From NCBI RefSeq assembly GCF_010548275.1, contig NZ_JAAGLT010000002.1:310001-374000 (forward strand): DNA of 64,000 nucleotides, written 5' to 3'. Positions 25,436-36,085 of this stretch are shown piece after piece (position 1 is the stretch's first letter; the number at the start of each line of letters is the position of its first letter). A program made the position numbers and the translations under genes. Source of the DNA: Streptomyces sp. SID12488. GTDB lineage: Bacteria > Actinomycetota > Actinomycetes > Streptomycetales > Streptomycetaceae. The notes beneath the pieces were generated by a model that was not told the DNA's origin, did no database searches, and saw only the letters and a list, made by a program, of their open reading frames with translations.

Positions 25436-26250
25436 GTGTGGAACACGCGTCGACGCGGATCATCGAGGGTTACGCGCGCGGCGGCACGGACCTCGCCGCC
25501 GACGAGGTGTGGGCCGTGGAGGCCCATCTGGAGACGTGCCGGGTCTGCCGCGACCGGCTGTCCGCCGCCGTCGAAGCCGGGGTGCCCGCAGCGGCGTCGC
25601 TGGTCGACACCGTGTGGTCCGGTCTCGAATCCCGGTTGGCGGTGACCCCCACGATGCCGCGCGGACGGCGCTGGTCGGCGCGGCTGTCGAGGTGGATGAC
25701 GCCCACGATGGTGCCGTGGCTGGCCATGGTCGTGGGCGTGACGCTGCTGGCCCTGCTGCTCGACCTGGTCGGCCCCGGTTCCGGCGAGGTGTCGCCGGTG
25801 CTGTTGCTCGCGCCGGTCCTGCCCGTGCTCGGCGTCGCGGCCTCCTGGTCGCGCGGTCTGGACCCGGCGTACGAGCTGACGGCCTCGGTGCCCAGGGCCG
25901 GGCTCCATCTGGTGCTGCGGCGCACCGCGTCCGTGCTCGGCGTGGTCGTCCCCGCGCTGCTGGTCGGCGGCTGGGCGACGGGGGTGATGGTGGCCCAGTG
26001 GCTGCTGCCCTGTCTGGCCTTCACCGCGACGACCCTGGCACTCGGCGGTGTCGTCGGGGTGACCCGCGCCGCCATCGCGCTGGCCGCCGTATGGGCCGTG
26101 GTGGTCGTGGCACCGACCCTGGCCGCCGGCCGTACGACCTTCGCCCTGCGGACGGACGGTCTGCCCGCGTGGGGGCTGATCCTCGCACTCGGCATCACTG
26201 TCGTGATCGCCCGCAGAGGCGCGTACTCCGTGCTGGGAGCCCATCGATGA
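25432..26250 (+). CDS. Zinc-finger (zf-HC2) membrane anti-sigma factor
   Basis: 272 residues from ATG 25432, overlapping the sigma stop (ATGA). The cytoplasmic N-terminus holds the ZAS motif H32-x3-C36-x2-C39 (AHLETCRVCRDRL), which clamps ECF sigma factors. About six hydrophobic helices follow from about residue 95 to the end (WLAMVVGVTLLALLLDLV, LLLAPVLPVLGVAASW and so on). This is more than the single helix of ordinary anti-sigma factors, and there is almost no extracytoplasmic domain, so sensing probably occurs within the membrane or through the ABC proteins encoded next. Its stop overlaps the start of the ATPase gene. Confidence 0.88.
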   Translation: MSVEHASTRIIEGYARGGTDLAADEVWAVEAHLETCRVCRDRLSAAVEAGVPAAASLVDTVWSGLESRLAVTPTMPRGRRWSARLSRWMTPTMVPWLAMVVGVTLLALLLDLVGPGSGEVSPVLLLAPVLPVLGVAASWSRGLDPAYELTASVPRAGLHLVLRRTASVLGVVVPALLVGGWATGVMVAQWLLPCLAFTATTLALGGVVGVTRAAIALAAVWAVVVVAPTLAAGRTTFALRTDGLPAWGLILALGITVVIARRGAYSVLGAHR

Positions 26251-27083
26251 CCAACAGAAAGGCAGGACCGCCCATGATCTCCGCCGTGAGCGCGGCCGAC
26301 ATCGCACCGACGTCCTACGCCTGGGAGATCCGGGCCACCGCGCTGAAGGTCAGGGTCGGCAGGAAACGGATGGCCGTCGACGGCCTCGACCTGTCGCTGG
26401 GCACCGGCGTCCACGGACTCCTCGGCCCCAACGGGGCGGGCAAGACCACCCTCATCCGGACGCTGGCCACCGTACTGCGCCCCACCGAAGGCACCCTGGA
26501 GCTGCTCGGCGAGTCCGTGGGCGGCAGAGGTGAGCACCGTGCATTGCGCCGCCAAATCGGTTACCTGCCGCAGGAGTTCGGCTACTACAAGCGCTTCACG
26601 GTGCGCGAGTTCGTCGAGTACATGGCGTGGCTGAAGGAGGTGCCGAAGGCGGACATCCCCGCGGCGGTGCAGCGCGCCGTGGAGCGGGTGGGCCTGGCGG
26701 ACCGCGCCGACGAGAGGATGAGGACCCTGTCGGGCGGCATGGTGCGCAGGGTCGGCATCGCCCAGGCCATCGTCAACGACCCGACGATCCTGCTCCTCGA
26801 CGAGCCGACAGCCGGACTGGACCCGGCGCAGCGGCTGCGCTTCCGCGAGCTGCTGCAGGAGTTGGGCACGGACACCTGCGTGCTCGTCTCGACCCATCTG
26901 GTGGAGGATGTCGCCGCCGCCTGTACCGACGTGGTGCTCTTCGCCGAGGGCCGGCTGGTCTTCCAGGGCCCTCCGGACGAGCTGGCCTCGATGGGCGGCC
27001 CGGAACACGTGGGTGACAGTCCGCTGGAGCGCGGCTACTCGGCGCTGCTGCTCAACCCCGACCAGGGAAGGGGCACCTGGTGA
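26247..27083 (+). CDS. ABC transporter ATP-binding protein of the sigma/anti-sigma operon
   Basis: 278 residues from ATG 26247 (overlapping the anti-sigma stop); ATG 26275 with an AGGA upstream is an alternative. Walker A GPNGAGKTT at 60-68, Q-loop YLPQEFGYY, signature LSGGMVRRVGIAQ near 159, Walker B ILLLDEPTAGLDP and switch His in VSTHLVED are present. The Q-loop YLPQEFGYYK is a form often found in ABC-2 systems with multi-domain permeases. It would power the two membrane proteins encoded downstream; the substrate is unknown. Confidence 0.92.
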   Translation: MTNRKAGPPMISAVSAADIAPTSYAWEIRATALKVRVGRKRMAVDGLDLSLGTGVHGLLGPNGAGKTTLIRTLATVLRPTEGTLELLGESVGGRGEHRALRRQIGYLPQEFGYYKRFTVREFVEYMAWLKEVPKADIPAAVQRAVERVGLADRADERMRTLSGGMVRRVGIAQAIVNDPTILLLDEPTAGLDPAQRLRFRELLQELGTDTCVLVSTHLVEDVAAACTDVVLFAEGRLVFQGPPDELASMGGPEHVGDSPLERGYSALLLNPDQGRGTW

Positions 27084-28474
27084 ACGGCCGCGTCCTGCGT
27101 ATCGAGCTGAAGCGTTCCGTCGCCCCGTGGGCCGGCGTCGTGGTCCTGGCGCCGGCGCTGGCGTTCCTGTACCTGCTCTCCGGACAGTGGCGGACGGGCA
27201 CCACGGCGTGGACGGCCCAGTGGACGCCCCTGGCACTGTGGACCCGCTCCCTGCTGTTCTACCTGTGGCCGCTCACCGTGGGGCTCGGGGCACTGCAGGG
27301 TCTGCGCGACCACCGCTCGAAGATGACCGAACTGCTGACGAGTACGCCACGGCCCGCCCGGCACCGAGCGGCCACCCTGGCGGGCGCGACAGCGATCACC
27401 CTGTCCTCGGCCTTCGCGCTCCTCGTCCTCGTGGGCGGGGTCCAGGTGCTCGCCCACAGCGGGTACACGCACCTCGGATGGCTGCCGATCTCGCTCGTGG
27501 GGGCACTCTTCCTCGTGGCGGGGGCCGTGCTGGGCATGGGGGCCGGGCGGGCACTGCCGTCCCCGCTCACCCCGCCCGCGCTGGCCATGACCGCCTTCGT
27601 GTTCACGGCCCTCATGCACATGTCGCTGGGCCGGACGGAGACGGACACGGTGGAGGGGATCACGAGCACGGAGCCGAACCGGCTCTCGCTGCTGTCACCG
27701 ACGGTGGAAGTGGTGCGCCAGGCGTTCGTCACGCTCTCCGCCTCCGTGCACGTCGGGCAGACGATCTGGCTGCTCGGCATGGCCGCGACCGGCTTCGCGC
27801 TGCTGGTCGCCGCGACCCCGCGCGCCCGGCTGACCGCCCTGACGCCCGTCCTGGCGGGCGCGGCGATCGCCCTGCTCGTCCTGCCCTCCGACCCGCGCCG
27901 GATGTACGTTGTCGACGAGGCCGCCGCGGAGCTGGTGTGCGACGGCCCGGTGTGCGTGACGAAGACGCAGCAGGCGCGACTCGCCGGCCTCGTGGGTCCC
28001 GGCAAGGAGGCGCTGCGCCTGCTGCGCGGTGCCCTGGGCGACCGGGCGCCGGTCTCGGTCCGGGAGAACACCGCCGTACAGCCGGAGGGCTCCACGCCGA
28101 AGTGGTCCCCTACGACCGTGCCCCTCGACTTCGACGACGACATCGTCGCCGCTGCGAAGGGCGAGGAGCTGACCCGGGCCCTCATCGCCAAAGGCATGGT
28201 GCCGGGGTGCACCCCCGTCGGCTGGAGCGGCTTCGGGGGAGACGACTACGCGCGGGCCGTCGCGGTGGGCTGGGTTCTCGGGGACCTCAAGCCGCTCGGC
28301 GGCACGCCGACGAACATGCGCCGCGAGGTCGACGCCGAGGCCCGCCCCGTGTGGAAGGAACTCAGGGCGCTTCCGCGGGCCGAGCAGCTCTCGCGGATCA
28401 ACGCGATGCGCGCCGCCGCCCTCTCCTGCGAGGGCGACGCGTTCGACGCGCTGAAAGGCGGTGCGTCCCGGTGA
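27080..28474 (+). CDS. Membrane protein of ABC operon with large C-terminal soluble domain
   Basis: 464 residues from GTG 27080, overlapping the ATPase stop by 4. Seven hydrophobic helices span about residues 10-272 (PWAGVVVLAPALAFLYLLSG; SLLFYLWPLTVGLGALQG; ISLVGALFLVAGAVLGMGAG; and more), the ABC-2 permease pattern. After the last helix (AGAAIALLVLPS) comes a soluble domain of about 190 residues with a Cys pair (LVCDGPVCV), later Cys in PGCTP and LSCEGD, and no recognised family. An odd number of helices would place it outside the cell. It may capture substrate or sense stress; this is inference. Confidence 0.8.
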   Translation: MNGRVLRIELKRSVAPWAGVVVLAPALAFLYLLSGQWRTGTTAWTAQWTPLALWTRSLLFYLWPLTVGLGALQGLRDHRSKMTELLTSTPRPARHRAATLAGATAITLSSAFALLVLVGGVQVLAHSGYTHLGWLPISLVGALFLVAGAVLGMGAGRALPSPLTPPALAMTAFVFTALMHMSLGRTETDTVEGITSTEPNRLSLLSPTVEVVRQAFVTLSASVHVGQTIWLLGMAATGFALLVAATPRARLTALTPVLAGAAIALLVLPSDPRRMYVVDEAAAELVCDGPVCVTKTQQARLAGLVGPGKEALRLLRGALGDRAPVSVRENTAVQPEGSTPKWSPTTVPLDFDDDIVAAAKGEELTRALIAKGMVPGCTPVGWSGFGGDDYARAVAVGWVLGDLKPLGGTPTNMRREVDAEARPVWKELRALPRAEQLSRINAMRAAALSCEGDAFDALKGGASR

Positions 28475-29046
28475 GGTGGCTGACGCTGTACGCGCGTTCG
28501 CGTCAGGTACCCGCGTCGCTCGCCGCGATACTGATCAGCACGGTGGCGGTGTGGGCACTCGCCCGGGACGGGGGCGAGGGCCCAGATGATCCGCGGCTGC
28601 CTGTTCTCGCCCTCGCCGCCGGGGTGATGGCGGCCTCGATCGGGCTCAGCGGGCAGGATCTCGCGCTGGACCGGACGGCCGCGATCCGCTGGGTGCCGCG
28701 CAGAGCGGCGCATGTGCTGCTCGCCGGCGCGGTCGTGGCCGCGGGGCTGTTGGCGGTGCAGGCCATGGGCGCGTCCATGGCCACCGTCGCGTTCGTCGTC
28801 CGGGACAGCGCGGGCCTGATGGGACTGGTCGCCCTGGGCGCGGCGGTCTCGGGCGGCCAGTACGCATGGACGCTGCCGTTCGCCTGGCTCTCGTTCTCGT
28901 TCTTCGCCCCGCCTCCGACGAGTACGCCGACGCGGGTGGCGACCTGGATGCTGCTGCCCTCCGGCACACCGGCGGCCACCTGGACGGCCCTCCTCCTCAC
29001 AGCCACCGGCACCATGGCCTACGCCATAGCGGGCCCGAGACGGTAA
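28471..29046 (+). CDS. Second membrane protein of the sigma/ABC operon
   Basis: 191 residues from GTG 28471, overlapping the previous stop (GTGA). About five or six hydrophobic helices (ASLAAILISTVAVWALA; LPVLALAAGVMAASIGL; AAHVLLAGAVVAAGLLAVQA; SAGLMGLVALGAAVSGG) with short loops. It carries no enzyme motif. It is probably a small partner permease. It is the last gene of the operon; a dispersed repeat and a strong terminator hairpin follow. Confidence 0.8.
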   Translation: MRWLTLYARSRQVPASLAAILISTVAVWALARDGGEGPDDPRLPVLALAAGVMAASIGLSGQDLALDRTAAIRWVPRRAAHVLLAGAVVAAGLLAVQAMGASMATVAFVVRDSAGLMGLVALGAAVSGGQYAWTLPFAWLSFSFFAPPPTSTPTRVATWMLLPSGTPAATWTALLLTATGTMAYAIAGPRR

Positions 29047-29066
29047 CCGGCCCCCTCCGCCACTAT

Positions 29067-29137
29067 CAGCCCGTCCGGCGTTCGAGGACGAGGCCCGTTC
29101 AGGGCCGAAGGGGGGGTCTGGGGGCACAGCCCCCAGG
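29067..29137 (+). repeat. Dispersed Streptomyces intergenic repeat, family A, copy 2
   Basis: CAGCCCGTCCGGCGTTCGAG to GCACAGCCCCCAGG. It is nearly the same as 12411-12482, in the same orientation, again directly after the last gene of a plus-strand unit. Confidence 0.75.
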
Positions 29138-29182
29138 AAGAGGACGGGACGGGTAGGGGCGGCGGGGGCGACAACAAAAGCC

Positions 29183-29215
29183 GCAGCCCGCCGATGGGGG
29201 AAGTCGGCGGGCTGC
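29183..29215. terminator. Bidirectional terminator between the ABC operon and panB
   Basis: GCAGCCCGCCGA (29183-29194) pairs perfectly with TCGGCGGGCTGC (29204-29215) around a 9-base loop; the stem is flanked by CAAAAG and TTTCG. It lies between convergent units. Confidence 0.75.
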
Positions 29216-29261
29216 TTTCGTACCGCAGTGGCTCTGTGGGACCCGTGAACCGAGCGGACGC

Positions 29262-30137
29262 TCAGTGCACGGAGTGCTCCTCCGACGGGAACGTCCCGCC
29301 GGTCACATCCTCCGCGAACGCCTTCGCAGCGTTCCCCATGACCTCACGCAGATTCGCGTACTGCTTGACGAACTTCGGCATCCGTCCCCCGGTCAGCCCG
29401 AGCATGTCCGTCCACACCAGCACCTGCGCGTCCGTCTCCGCCCCCGCCCCGATCCCCACCGTGGGGATGTGCAGCGTCCGCGTGACCTCGGCGGCCAGCT
29501 CCGCCGGAACCAGCTCCAGGACCACCGCGAACGCCCCCGCGTCCTGCACGGACTTCGCGTCCCGCAGCAGCTGCTGGGCGGCCTCCTCGCCGCGCCCCTG
29601 GACCCGGTACCCCATGGAGTTCACGGACTGCGGGGTCAGACCGATGTGGGCCATCACCGGGATGCCCGACTCGACCAGCAGCTCGATCTGGCGGTGCGAG
29701 CGCTCGCCGCCCTCCAGCTTGACCGCACCGACCCCCGCCTCCTTGACCAGGCGCGTCGCCGAGCGCAGCGCCTGCACCGGGCCCTCCTGGTAGGAACCGA
29801 AGGGCAGGTCACCGACGATCAGTGCCCGGCTGGTGCCCCGGACGACCGCCGCCGACAGCATCGTCATCTCGTCGAGGGTCACGGGTACCGTCGACTCGTA
29901 CCCCAGGTGACAGTTGCCCGCCGAGTCGCCGACCAGCATGACCGGGATACCGGCCTCGTCGAAGACGGACGCGGTCATCGCGTCGTACGCGGTGAGCATG
30001 GGCCACTTCTCGCCGCGTTCCTTGGCGGCGGTGATGTCCCGGACCGTGATGCGGCGGGTGCCCTTGCCTCCGTACAGCGCGTTCGTCCCGTTGGTGCTGC
30101 CGGCGGAGGTCTGGTGGGCAGGCTGAAGCTGCGTCAT
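29262..30137 (-). CDS. panB: 3-methyl-2-oxobutanoate hydroxymethyltransferase (ketopantoate synthase)
   Basis: 291 residues. First step of pantothenate and coenzyme A synthesis: 5,10-methylene-THF plus alpha-ketoisovalerate give ketopantoate. The barrel is clear: WPMLTAYDAMTASVFDEAGI, MLVGDSAGNCHLGYEST (Asp metal ligand), FGSYQEGPVQALRSATRL, AVKLEGGERS, PVMAHIGLTPQSVN, LELVPAELA with the catalytic Glu, and IPTVGIGAGAETDAQVLVW. The N-terminal 25 residues are a Ser/Thr/Gly-rich extension usual in Streptomyces. It starts at ATG 30137 and is monocistronic; the exporter at 30403 is divergent. Confidence 0.96.
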   Translation of the reverse strand: MTQLQPAHQTSAGSTNGTNALYGGKGTRRITVRDITAAKERGEKWPMLTAYDAMTASVFDEAGIPVMLVGDSAGNCHLGYESTVPVTLDEMTMLSAAVVRGTSRALIVGDLPFGSYQEGPVQALRSATRLVKEAGVGAVKLEGGERSHRQIELLVESGIPVMAHIGLTPQSVNSMGYRVQGRGEEAAQQLLRDAKSVQDAGAFAVVLELVPAELAAEVTRTLHIPTVGIGAGAETDAQVLVWTDMLGLTGGRMPKFVKQYANLREVMGNAAKAFAEDVTGGTFPSEEHSVH

Positions 30138-30339
30138 GGCAACGGCTCCTTCAATCATCTCGAGGCACCCTGACGGCGTCCCCGGATCACCACCCATGGT
30201 GGCACCTCTCCTCCGGGAACGGCTAGTGGTCGCCCGTGGAGTGGGGCCTGTGTGCTGAACATCTCGCGCGCGAGACACGAGTGAGACGACGCGAGCCGAT
30301 GTGGGACGACGTGACACCAAGGGTGGTGGCCAGGGGTAA

Positions 30340-32001
<1,662 letters not shown>

Positions 32002-32053
32002 GCAGCAGGGAGAATCGACGCACGACTGCAGCACGAGGAAAGGAGCAGGGCGC

Positions 32054-32671
32054 GTGAACCTCGCGGACGGCCCGGCCGGTCGGAGCAGCACCCGTGGCCG
32101 CCCACGGAGCGAAGCCGTGGAGCGCTCCATCATCGAGGGCGTGATGCAGCTCCTGGAGGAAGGCGTGCCGCTCGCGGACATCTCCATCGAACGGGTGGCC
32201 CGTACCGCCGGTGTCGGCAAGGCCACCATCTACCGCCGCTGGCCGGGCAAGGAGGAGCTCTTCGTCGACGTCATGCGCGTCATGGAGCCCGTGGACCCGG
32301 AGCTGCCCGGTACGTCGGTGCGCGACGACCTGGTCGTCCTGCTGGAGACGCTGCGCCGACGCGGTCTGGCCAAACAGTCCTCGGCGTTCCTGCACAACGT
32401 CCACGCCCAGATGAAGAGCAGCCCGAAACTCTGGGCCGCCTACAGCGACACCGTCCTCGAACCGCGCCGCCTGCTCGGCGTCGAACTCCTGCGCCGCGGC
32501 CAGCGGACCGGCGAGGTGCGCCCGGACATCGACGTCACCCTGATGAACGACCTCTTCGTCGGCCCCATGCTCCTGCGCGCCGTAATGCGCTCCGACGCGG
32601 AACTGCCGGAGGGCCTCGCCGAACAGATCGTCGACACTCTGCTGGAAGGTCTGCGGCCGATCGCCCCATAA
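32054..32671 (+). CDS. TetR family regulator of the DHA2 exporter
   Basis: 205 residues from GTG 32054 with AAAGGAG upstream. The N-terminal HTH domain (about 20-70) reads RSIIEGVMQLLEEGVPLADI, then ERVARTAGVGKATIYRRW and KEELFVDVM. The C-terminal domain (about 80-200) is a TetR_C_11-like ligand pocket (LAKQSSAFLHNVHAQMKSSP). It is the second gene of the exporter operon and should bind the 30358-30380 palindrome, controlling both genes. Confidence 0.92.
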   Translation: MNLADGPAGRSSTRGRPRSEAVERSIIEGVMQLLEEGVPLADISIERVARTAGVGKATIYRRWPGKEELFVDVMRVMEPVDPELPGTSVRDDLVVLLETLRRRGLAKQSSAFLHNVHAQMKSSPKLWAAYSDTVLEPRRLLGVELLRRGQRTGEVRPDIDVTLMNDLFVGPMLLRAVMRSDAELPEGLAEQIVDTLLEGLRPIAP

Positions 32672-32890
32672 GCGGGAATTCGTACGCCTGTCGGGCCGGC
32701 CGGCGCTCGACTGTGCGTGTTTCGTCACAGAGGCCCATCTGCGTGCGGCAACCGGAACTGGGCGTGCCGACTTGTTCGTCATCGTCCCCGTACGGCCGTC
32801 ATGAGACGGCGAGATCGGAACCGTTCATCCCCTAGGGTCTTAGGCGCGGGGGACGGACGGTATATGCACGGCAGGTTGTGAGGCGACGGT

Positions 32891-33952
32891 ATGGCCCAGC
32901 AGGCGTACATGACGGAGACGGACAACGGAGGCTCGGGACCCGAGCGCCGGGGACCCCGGCTTCGGCGCCTGATGAGCCGTCTGGCGTCGGGCTGGCGAGG
33001 TGATCCGAGAATCTGGCGGCGAGGCCTGATCACGGCGGCACTGGCGATACTGCTCGCCCTGGTGATGGTGCTGCACGCGCAGATCCCCAACCGGATCGGC
33101 AACCTCGGCAGCCTCAGCGAGACGTTCCTGCCCTGGTTCGGCGTCATCTCCGTACCGCTGCTGCTCGTCGTCGCGCTCATCCGGCGCTCCGCGACCGCGC
33201 TGATCGCGGTCGTGCTGCCCACGGCGGTCTGGTTCAACCTCTTCGGCGGGCTGCTCGGCAGCAACGCCGGCACCGGAGGCGACCTGACGGTGGCCACCCA
33301 CAACGTCAACGCGGAGAACCCGGACCCGTCCGGCACCGCCCGCGAGGTGGCGGGCTCCGGCGCCGACGTCCTCGCCCTGGAGGAGCTGACGGAGACGGCG
33401 GTCCCGACGTACGAGAAGGCCCTCACGTCGACGTACAAGTACCACTCGGTGCAGGGCACCGTCGGCCTGTGGAGCAAGTACCCGATCAGCGCCTCCCGGC
33501 CGGTGGACATCAAGCTGGGCTGGACCCGCGCGATGCGTGCCACCGTGACGACGCCGGAGGGCCCGGTCGCGGTGTACGTCGCCCACCTCCCGTCGGTACG
33601 CGTGAAGCTGGAGGCCGGGTTCACGGCCCGCCAGCGCGACAGGAGCGCGGACGCGCTGGGCGAGGCGCTCTTCGACGAGAAGCTGCCGCGCAAGATCCTG
33701 CTCGGCGACCTCAACGGCACGATGAACGACCGCGCGCTCAACGCCGTCACCGCCCAGATGCGCTCCACGCAGGGCGCGTCGGGCAGCGGGTTCGGGTTCA
33801 GCTGGCCGGCGTCGTTCCCGTTGGCGCGGATCGACCAGATCATGGTGCAGGGCGTGGAGCCGGTCAGCTCCTGGTCACTGCCGCGCACGGCGAGCGACCA
33901 TCTGCCGATCGCGGCGCGGGTGAAGATTCCCGCATCGGCAACCGGCTCGTAA
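32891..33952 (+). CDS. Membrane-anchored endonuclease/exonuclease/phosphatase-fold protein
   Basis: 353 residues from ATG 32891. A basic cytoplasmic start is followed by three hydrophobic helices (about 42-62 GLITAALAILLALVMVL, 80-100, 105-125). Then an EEP domain (about 130-350) with the fold's motifs: THNVNAENPDPSG, LALEELTET (metal Glu), VYVAHLPSV, LLGDLNGTMND (catalytic D-x-N) and the final ASDHLPI (Asp-His). The domain would face outside after three helices. It cleaves phosphodiester or phosphoester bonds; the substrate may be extracellular nucleic acid, lipid or nucleotide. It stands alone. Confidence 0.88.
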   Translation: MAQQAYMTETDNGGSGPERRGPRLRRLMSRLASGWRGDPRIWRRGLITAALAILLALVMVLHAQIPNRIGNLGSLSETFLPWFGVISVPLLLVVALIRRSATALIAVVLPTAVWFNLFGGLLGSNAGTGGDLTVATHNVNAENPDPSGTAREVAGSGADVLALEELTETAVPTYEKALTSTYKYHSVQGTVGLWSKYPISASRPVDIKLGWTRAMRATVTTPEGPVAVYVAHLPSVRVKLEAGFTARQRDRSADALGEALFDEKLPRKILLGDLNGTMNDRALNAVTAQMRSTQGASGSGFGFSWPASFPLARIDQIMVQGVEPVSSWSLPRTASDHLPIAARVKIPASATGS

Positions 33953-34061
33953 CCGGGAGGAACGCCGGGGGAATACCGGGCCTGGCAGGCTTTGTTCCGT
34001 ACTTGAACATAAACTGTACGGACGTACGCCCGCCGCACCCTTCGAAAGGCCCCGCGCTCTG

Positions 34062-35336
34062 ATGTCCCGGCCCACGCCGACCACGCCCCCGACCATGCTG
34101 CCGACCACCGTGTCCGCCCGCAGGACCACGCCCCTGGCCCTGCTGGCCCTCGCTGTGGGTGCTTTCGGCATCGGCACGACCGAGTTCGTGATGATGGGCC
34201 TGCTGCCCGAAGTCGCCGACGACCTGGGCGTCTCGATCCCGTCCGCCGGGCACCTGGTCTCGGCGTACGCGCTCGGCGTCGTCATCGGCGCCCCGCTGCT
34301 CGCTGCGGTCACGGCCCGGATGTCGCGCCGCAAGGTCCTGATGGGCCTGATGGGTCTGTTCATCGCGGGCAACGCGCTCTCCGCGTTCGCGCCGAACTAC
34401 GACTACCTCCTCGCCGCCCGATTCCTGAGCGGGCTGCCGCACGGCGCCTTCTTCGGCGTGGGCGCGGTGGTGGCCACGAGCATGGTGCCCCCGGAGCGCA
34501 AGGCCCGCTCGGTCTCCCTGATGTTCCTGGGCCTGACGGTCGCGAACGTGGTCGGCGTCCCGGTGGCCACGGCCATGGGCCAGCAGCTGGGCTGGCGGGC
34601 GACCTTCCTCGGCGTGAGCGTGATCGGCGCGGCGGCGATAGCGGCGCTGGCGCTGCTGATCCCGCACGACCGGGTGGGAGCACCGGTGACGGGCCTGCGC
34701 GGCGAACTGGCCGCGCTGAGGTCGCTGCCGGTCTGGCTGGCCCTCGGTACGACGGTGGCGGGCTTCGGCGCCCTCTTCTCGGCGTACAGCTACATCACCC
34801 CGATGCTCACGGACTCCGCCGGGTACGCCGACTCCAGCGTGACGCTGCTGCTGGCCCTGTTCGGCGTCGGCGCGACGATCGGCAACCTGGTGGGCGGTCG
34901 CCTGGCGGACCACTCGATGCGGGGCACGCTGTTCGGCGGCCTGGTGTCGCTGATCGCGGTCCTGGGCGCGTTCCCGCTGCTGATGAGTACGGCGTGGAGC
35001 GCGGCCCTGGCGGTCGTGCTGCTCGGCGTGGCGGCGTTCGTCACGGGCTCGCCGCTCAACCTGATGGTGATGGAGAGGGCGTCGACGGCCCCGTCCCTGG
35101 CGTCCTCGGCGAACCAGGCGGCCTTCAACCTGGCGAACGCCGGGGGAGCGTGGATCGGGGGCCTGGCCCTGGCGGCGGGCTTCGGGGTGACCTCGCCGGC
35201 GCTGGTCGGCGCGGGGCTGGCGGTACTGGGCCTGGGCGTCGCGGGGATCGCGTACGTGGTGGAGACTCCGTCGGTCGGGCGAGGGCGTGTGGTGGCGTCG
35301 CATGTGCCCGTGCGGGCGGAGAAGGTGCACCACTGA
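34062..35336 (+). CDS. MFS transporter, DHA1 family (AraJ/sugar or drug efflux-like)
   Basis: 424 residues with 12 predicted helices. After a 25-residue polar leader: FGIGTTEFVMMGLLPEVADD is the signature of the AraJ/YdhP-type DHA1 proteins, followed by GVSIPSAGHLVSAYALG and ARMSRRKVLMGLMG (motif A). It exports small molecules (arabinose-like sugars, drugs, purine analogues in relatives) by proton exchange. The substrate is unknown. It starts at ATG 34062. No regulator is adjacent. Confidence 0.9.
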   Translation: MSRPTPTTPPTMLPTTVSARRTTPLALLALAVGAFGIGTTEFVMMGLLPEVADDLGVSIPSAGHLVSAYALGVVIGAPLLAAVTARMSRRKVLMGLMGLFIAGNALSAFAPNYDYLLAARFLSGLPHGAFFGVGAVVATSMVPPERKARSVSLMFLGLTVANVVGVPVATAMGQQLGWRATFLGVSVIGAAAIAALALLIPHDRVGAPVTGLRGELAALRSLPVWLALGTTVAGFGALFSAYSYITPMLTDSAGYADSSVTLLLALFGVGATIGNLVGGRLADHSMRGTLFGGLVSLIAVLGAFPLLMSTAWSAALAVVLLGVAAFVTGSPLNLMVMERASTAPSLASSANQAAFNLANAGGAWIGGLALAAGFGVTSPALVGAGLAVLGLGVAGIAYVVETPSVGRGRVVASHVPVRAEKVHH

Positions 35337-35434
35337 GGGGCTGATCTCCCACCCAACCGCCCGTTTGCGGTTCGTTTCCAGGGCGCCCCTGAACTACTCG
35401 CTGCCGCCCGGCATTTCCGGTAACCGTCTACGTC

Positions 35435-36085
35435 TCACGGCAGGCTGAGCTCCTCGCGGGCTCCCGCCACCCAGCGCAGCACGCCCTGGGAGTCAGTCCT
35501 CTCGGCCAACTCCGTGGCTTCCTTGAGCAGTGCCGACGCGTCGTCCCGCCGCTCCTGCTGGGCGGCCAGGTAGGCCAGCCCGACGAGGTTCGCCGCCACC
35601 CCCGGGAGGAATCCCAGCTCCCGGCGGAGACGGGTGGACTCCTCGAAGCGCGCACGGGCCTCGTCCAGGCGGCCGGCCATGTGGTCGGCGAAGCCGAGAT
35701 GCCGCAGGACGTAGGACGTCGTCAGCCGGTCGCCGGCCCGGGTGGCGAGGTCGAGGGCACGATCGAAGGCGGGCACGGCGGCCCCGGCGTCGTCGCGGAC
35801 CACCTGGTGGAAGGCACCGACCCAGAACACGGCCTCACCCTCGCCCCGGACGTCCCCGAGCCGCCCGTACAGCTCCACCGCATGCTCGAAGAGCTCCAGC
35901 TCCCGCGCATCCTCGACCCGCTCCTCCAGGAAGCGTGCGTGGATCACCTTGCCACGGGTCAGCGCGAGGTCGGCCTCGACCGCGTCGAGGTTCCGGTCGG
36001 CGGACGCGAGCGCACTGCTGTCACCGCCGAACACGGCACGTTCGTAAAGGAGTTGGGCTTGCTCGATTCGCTCGTCGGCAGTCAT
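35435..36085 (-). CDS. Tetratricopeptide repeat protein
   Basis: 216 residues from ATG 36085. At least four helical repeats are present: RIEQAQLLYERAVFGGD; ELFEHAVELYGRLGDVRGEG; AVPAFDRALDLATRAGD; DEARARFEESTRLRRELG; and DDASALLKEATELAERTD. There is no enzymatic or DNA-binding domain, signal or membrane helix. It is a soluble scaffold of unknown partner, resembling the TPR tails of actinobacterial regulators. Single gene. Confidence 0.85.
   Translation of the reverse strand: MTADERIEQAQLLYERAVFGGDSSALASADRNLDAVEADLALTRGKVIHARFLEERVEDARELELFEHAVELYGRLGDVRGEGEAVFWVGAFHQVVRDDAGAAVPAFDRALDLATRAGDRLTTSYVLRHLGFADHMAGRLDEARARFEESTRLRRELGFLPGVAANLVGLAYLAAQQERRDDASALLKEATELAERTDSQGVLRWVAGAREELSLP

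Noticed and set aside
33864..35333. 489-residue antisense ORF opposite the DHA1 transporter
   Set aside because: Composition is Arg/Gln/His-rich as expected of a GC shadow; no family resemblance.
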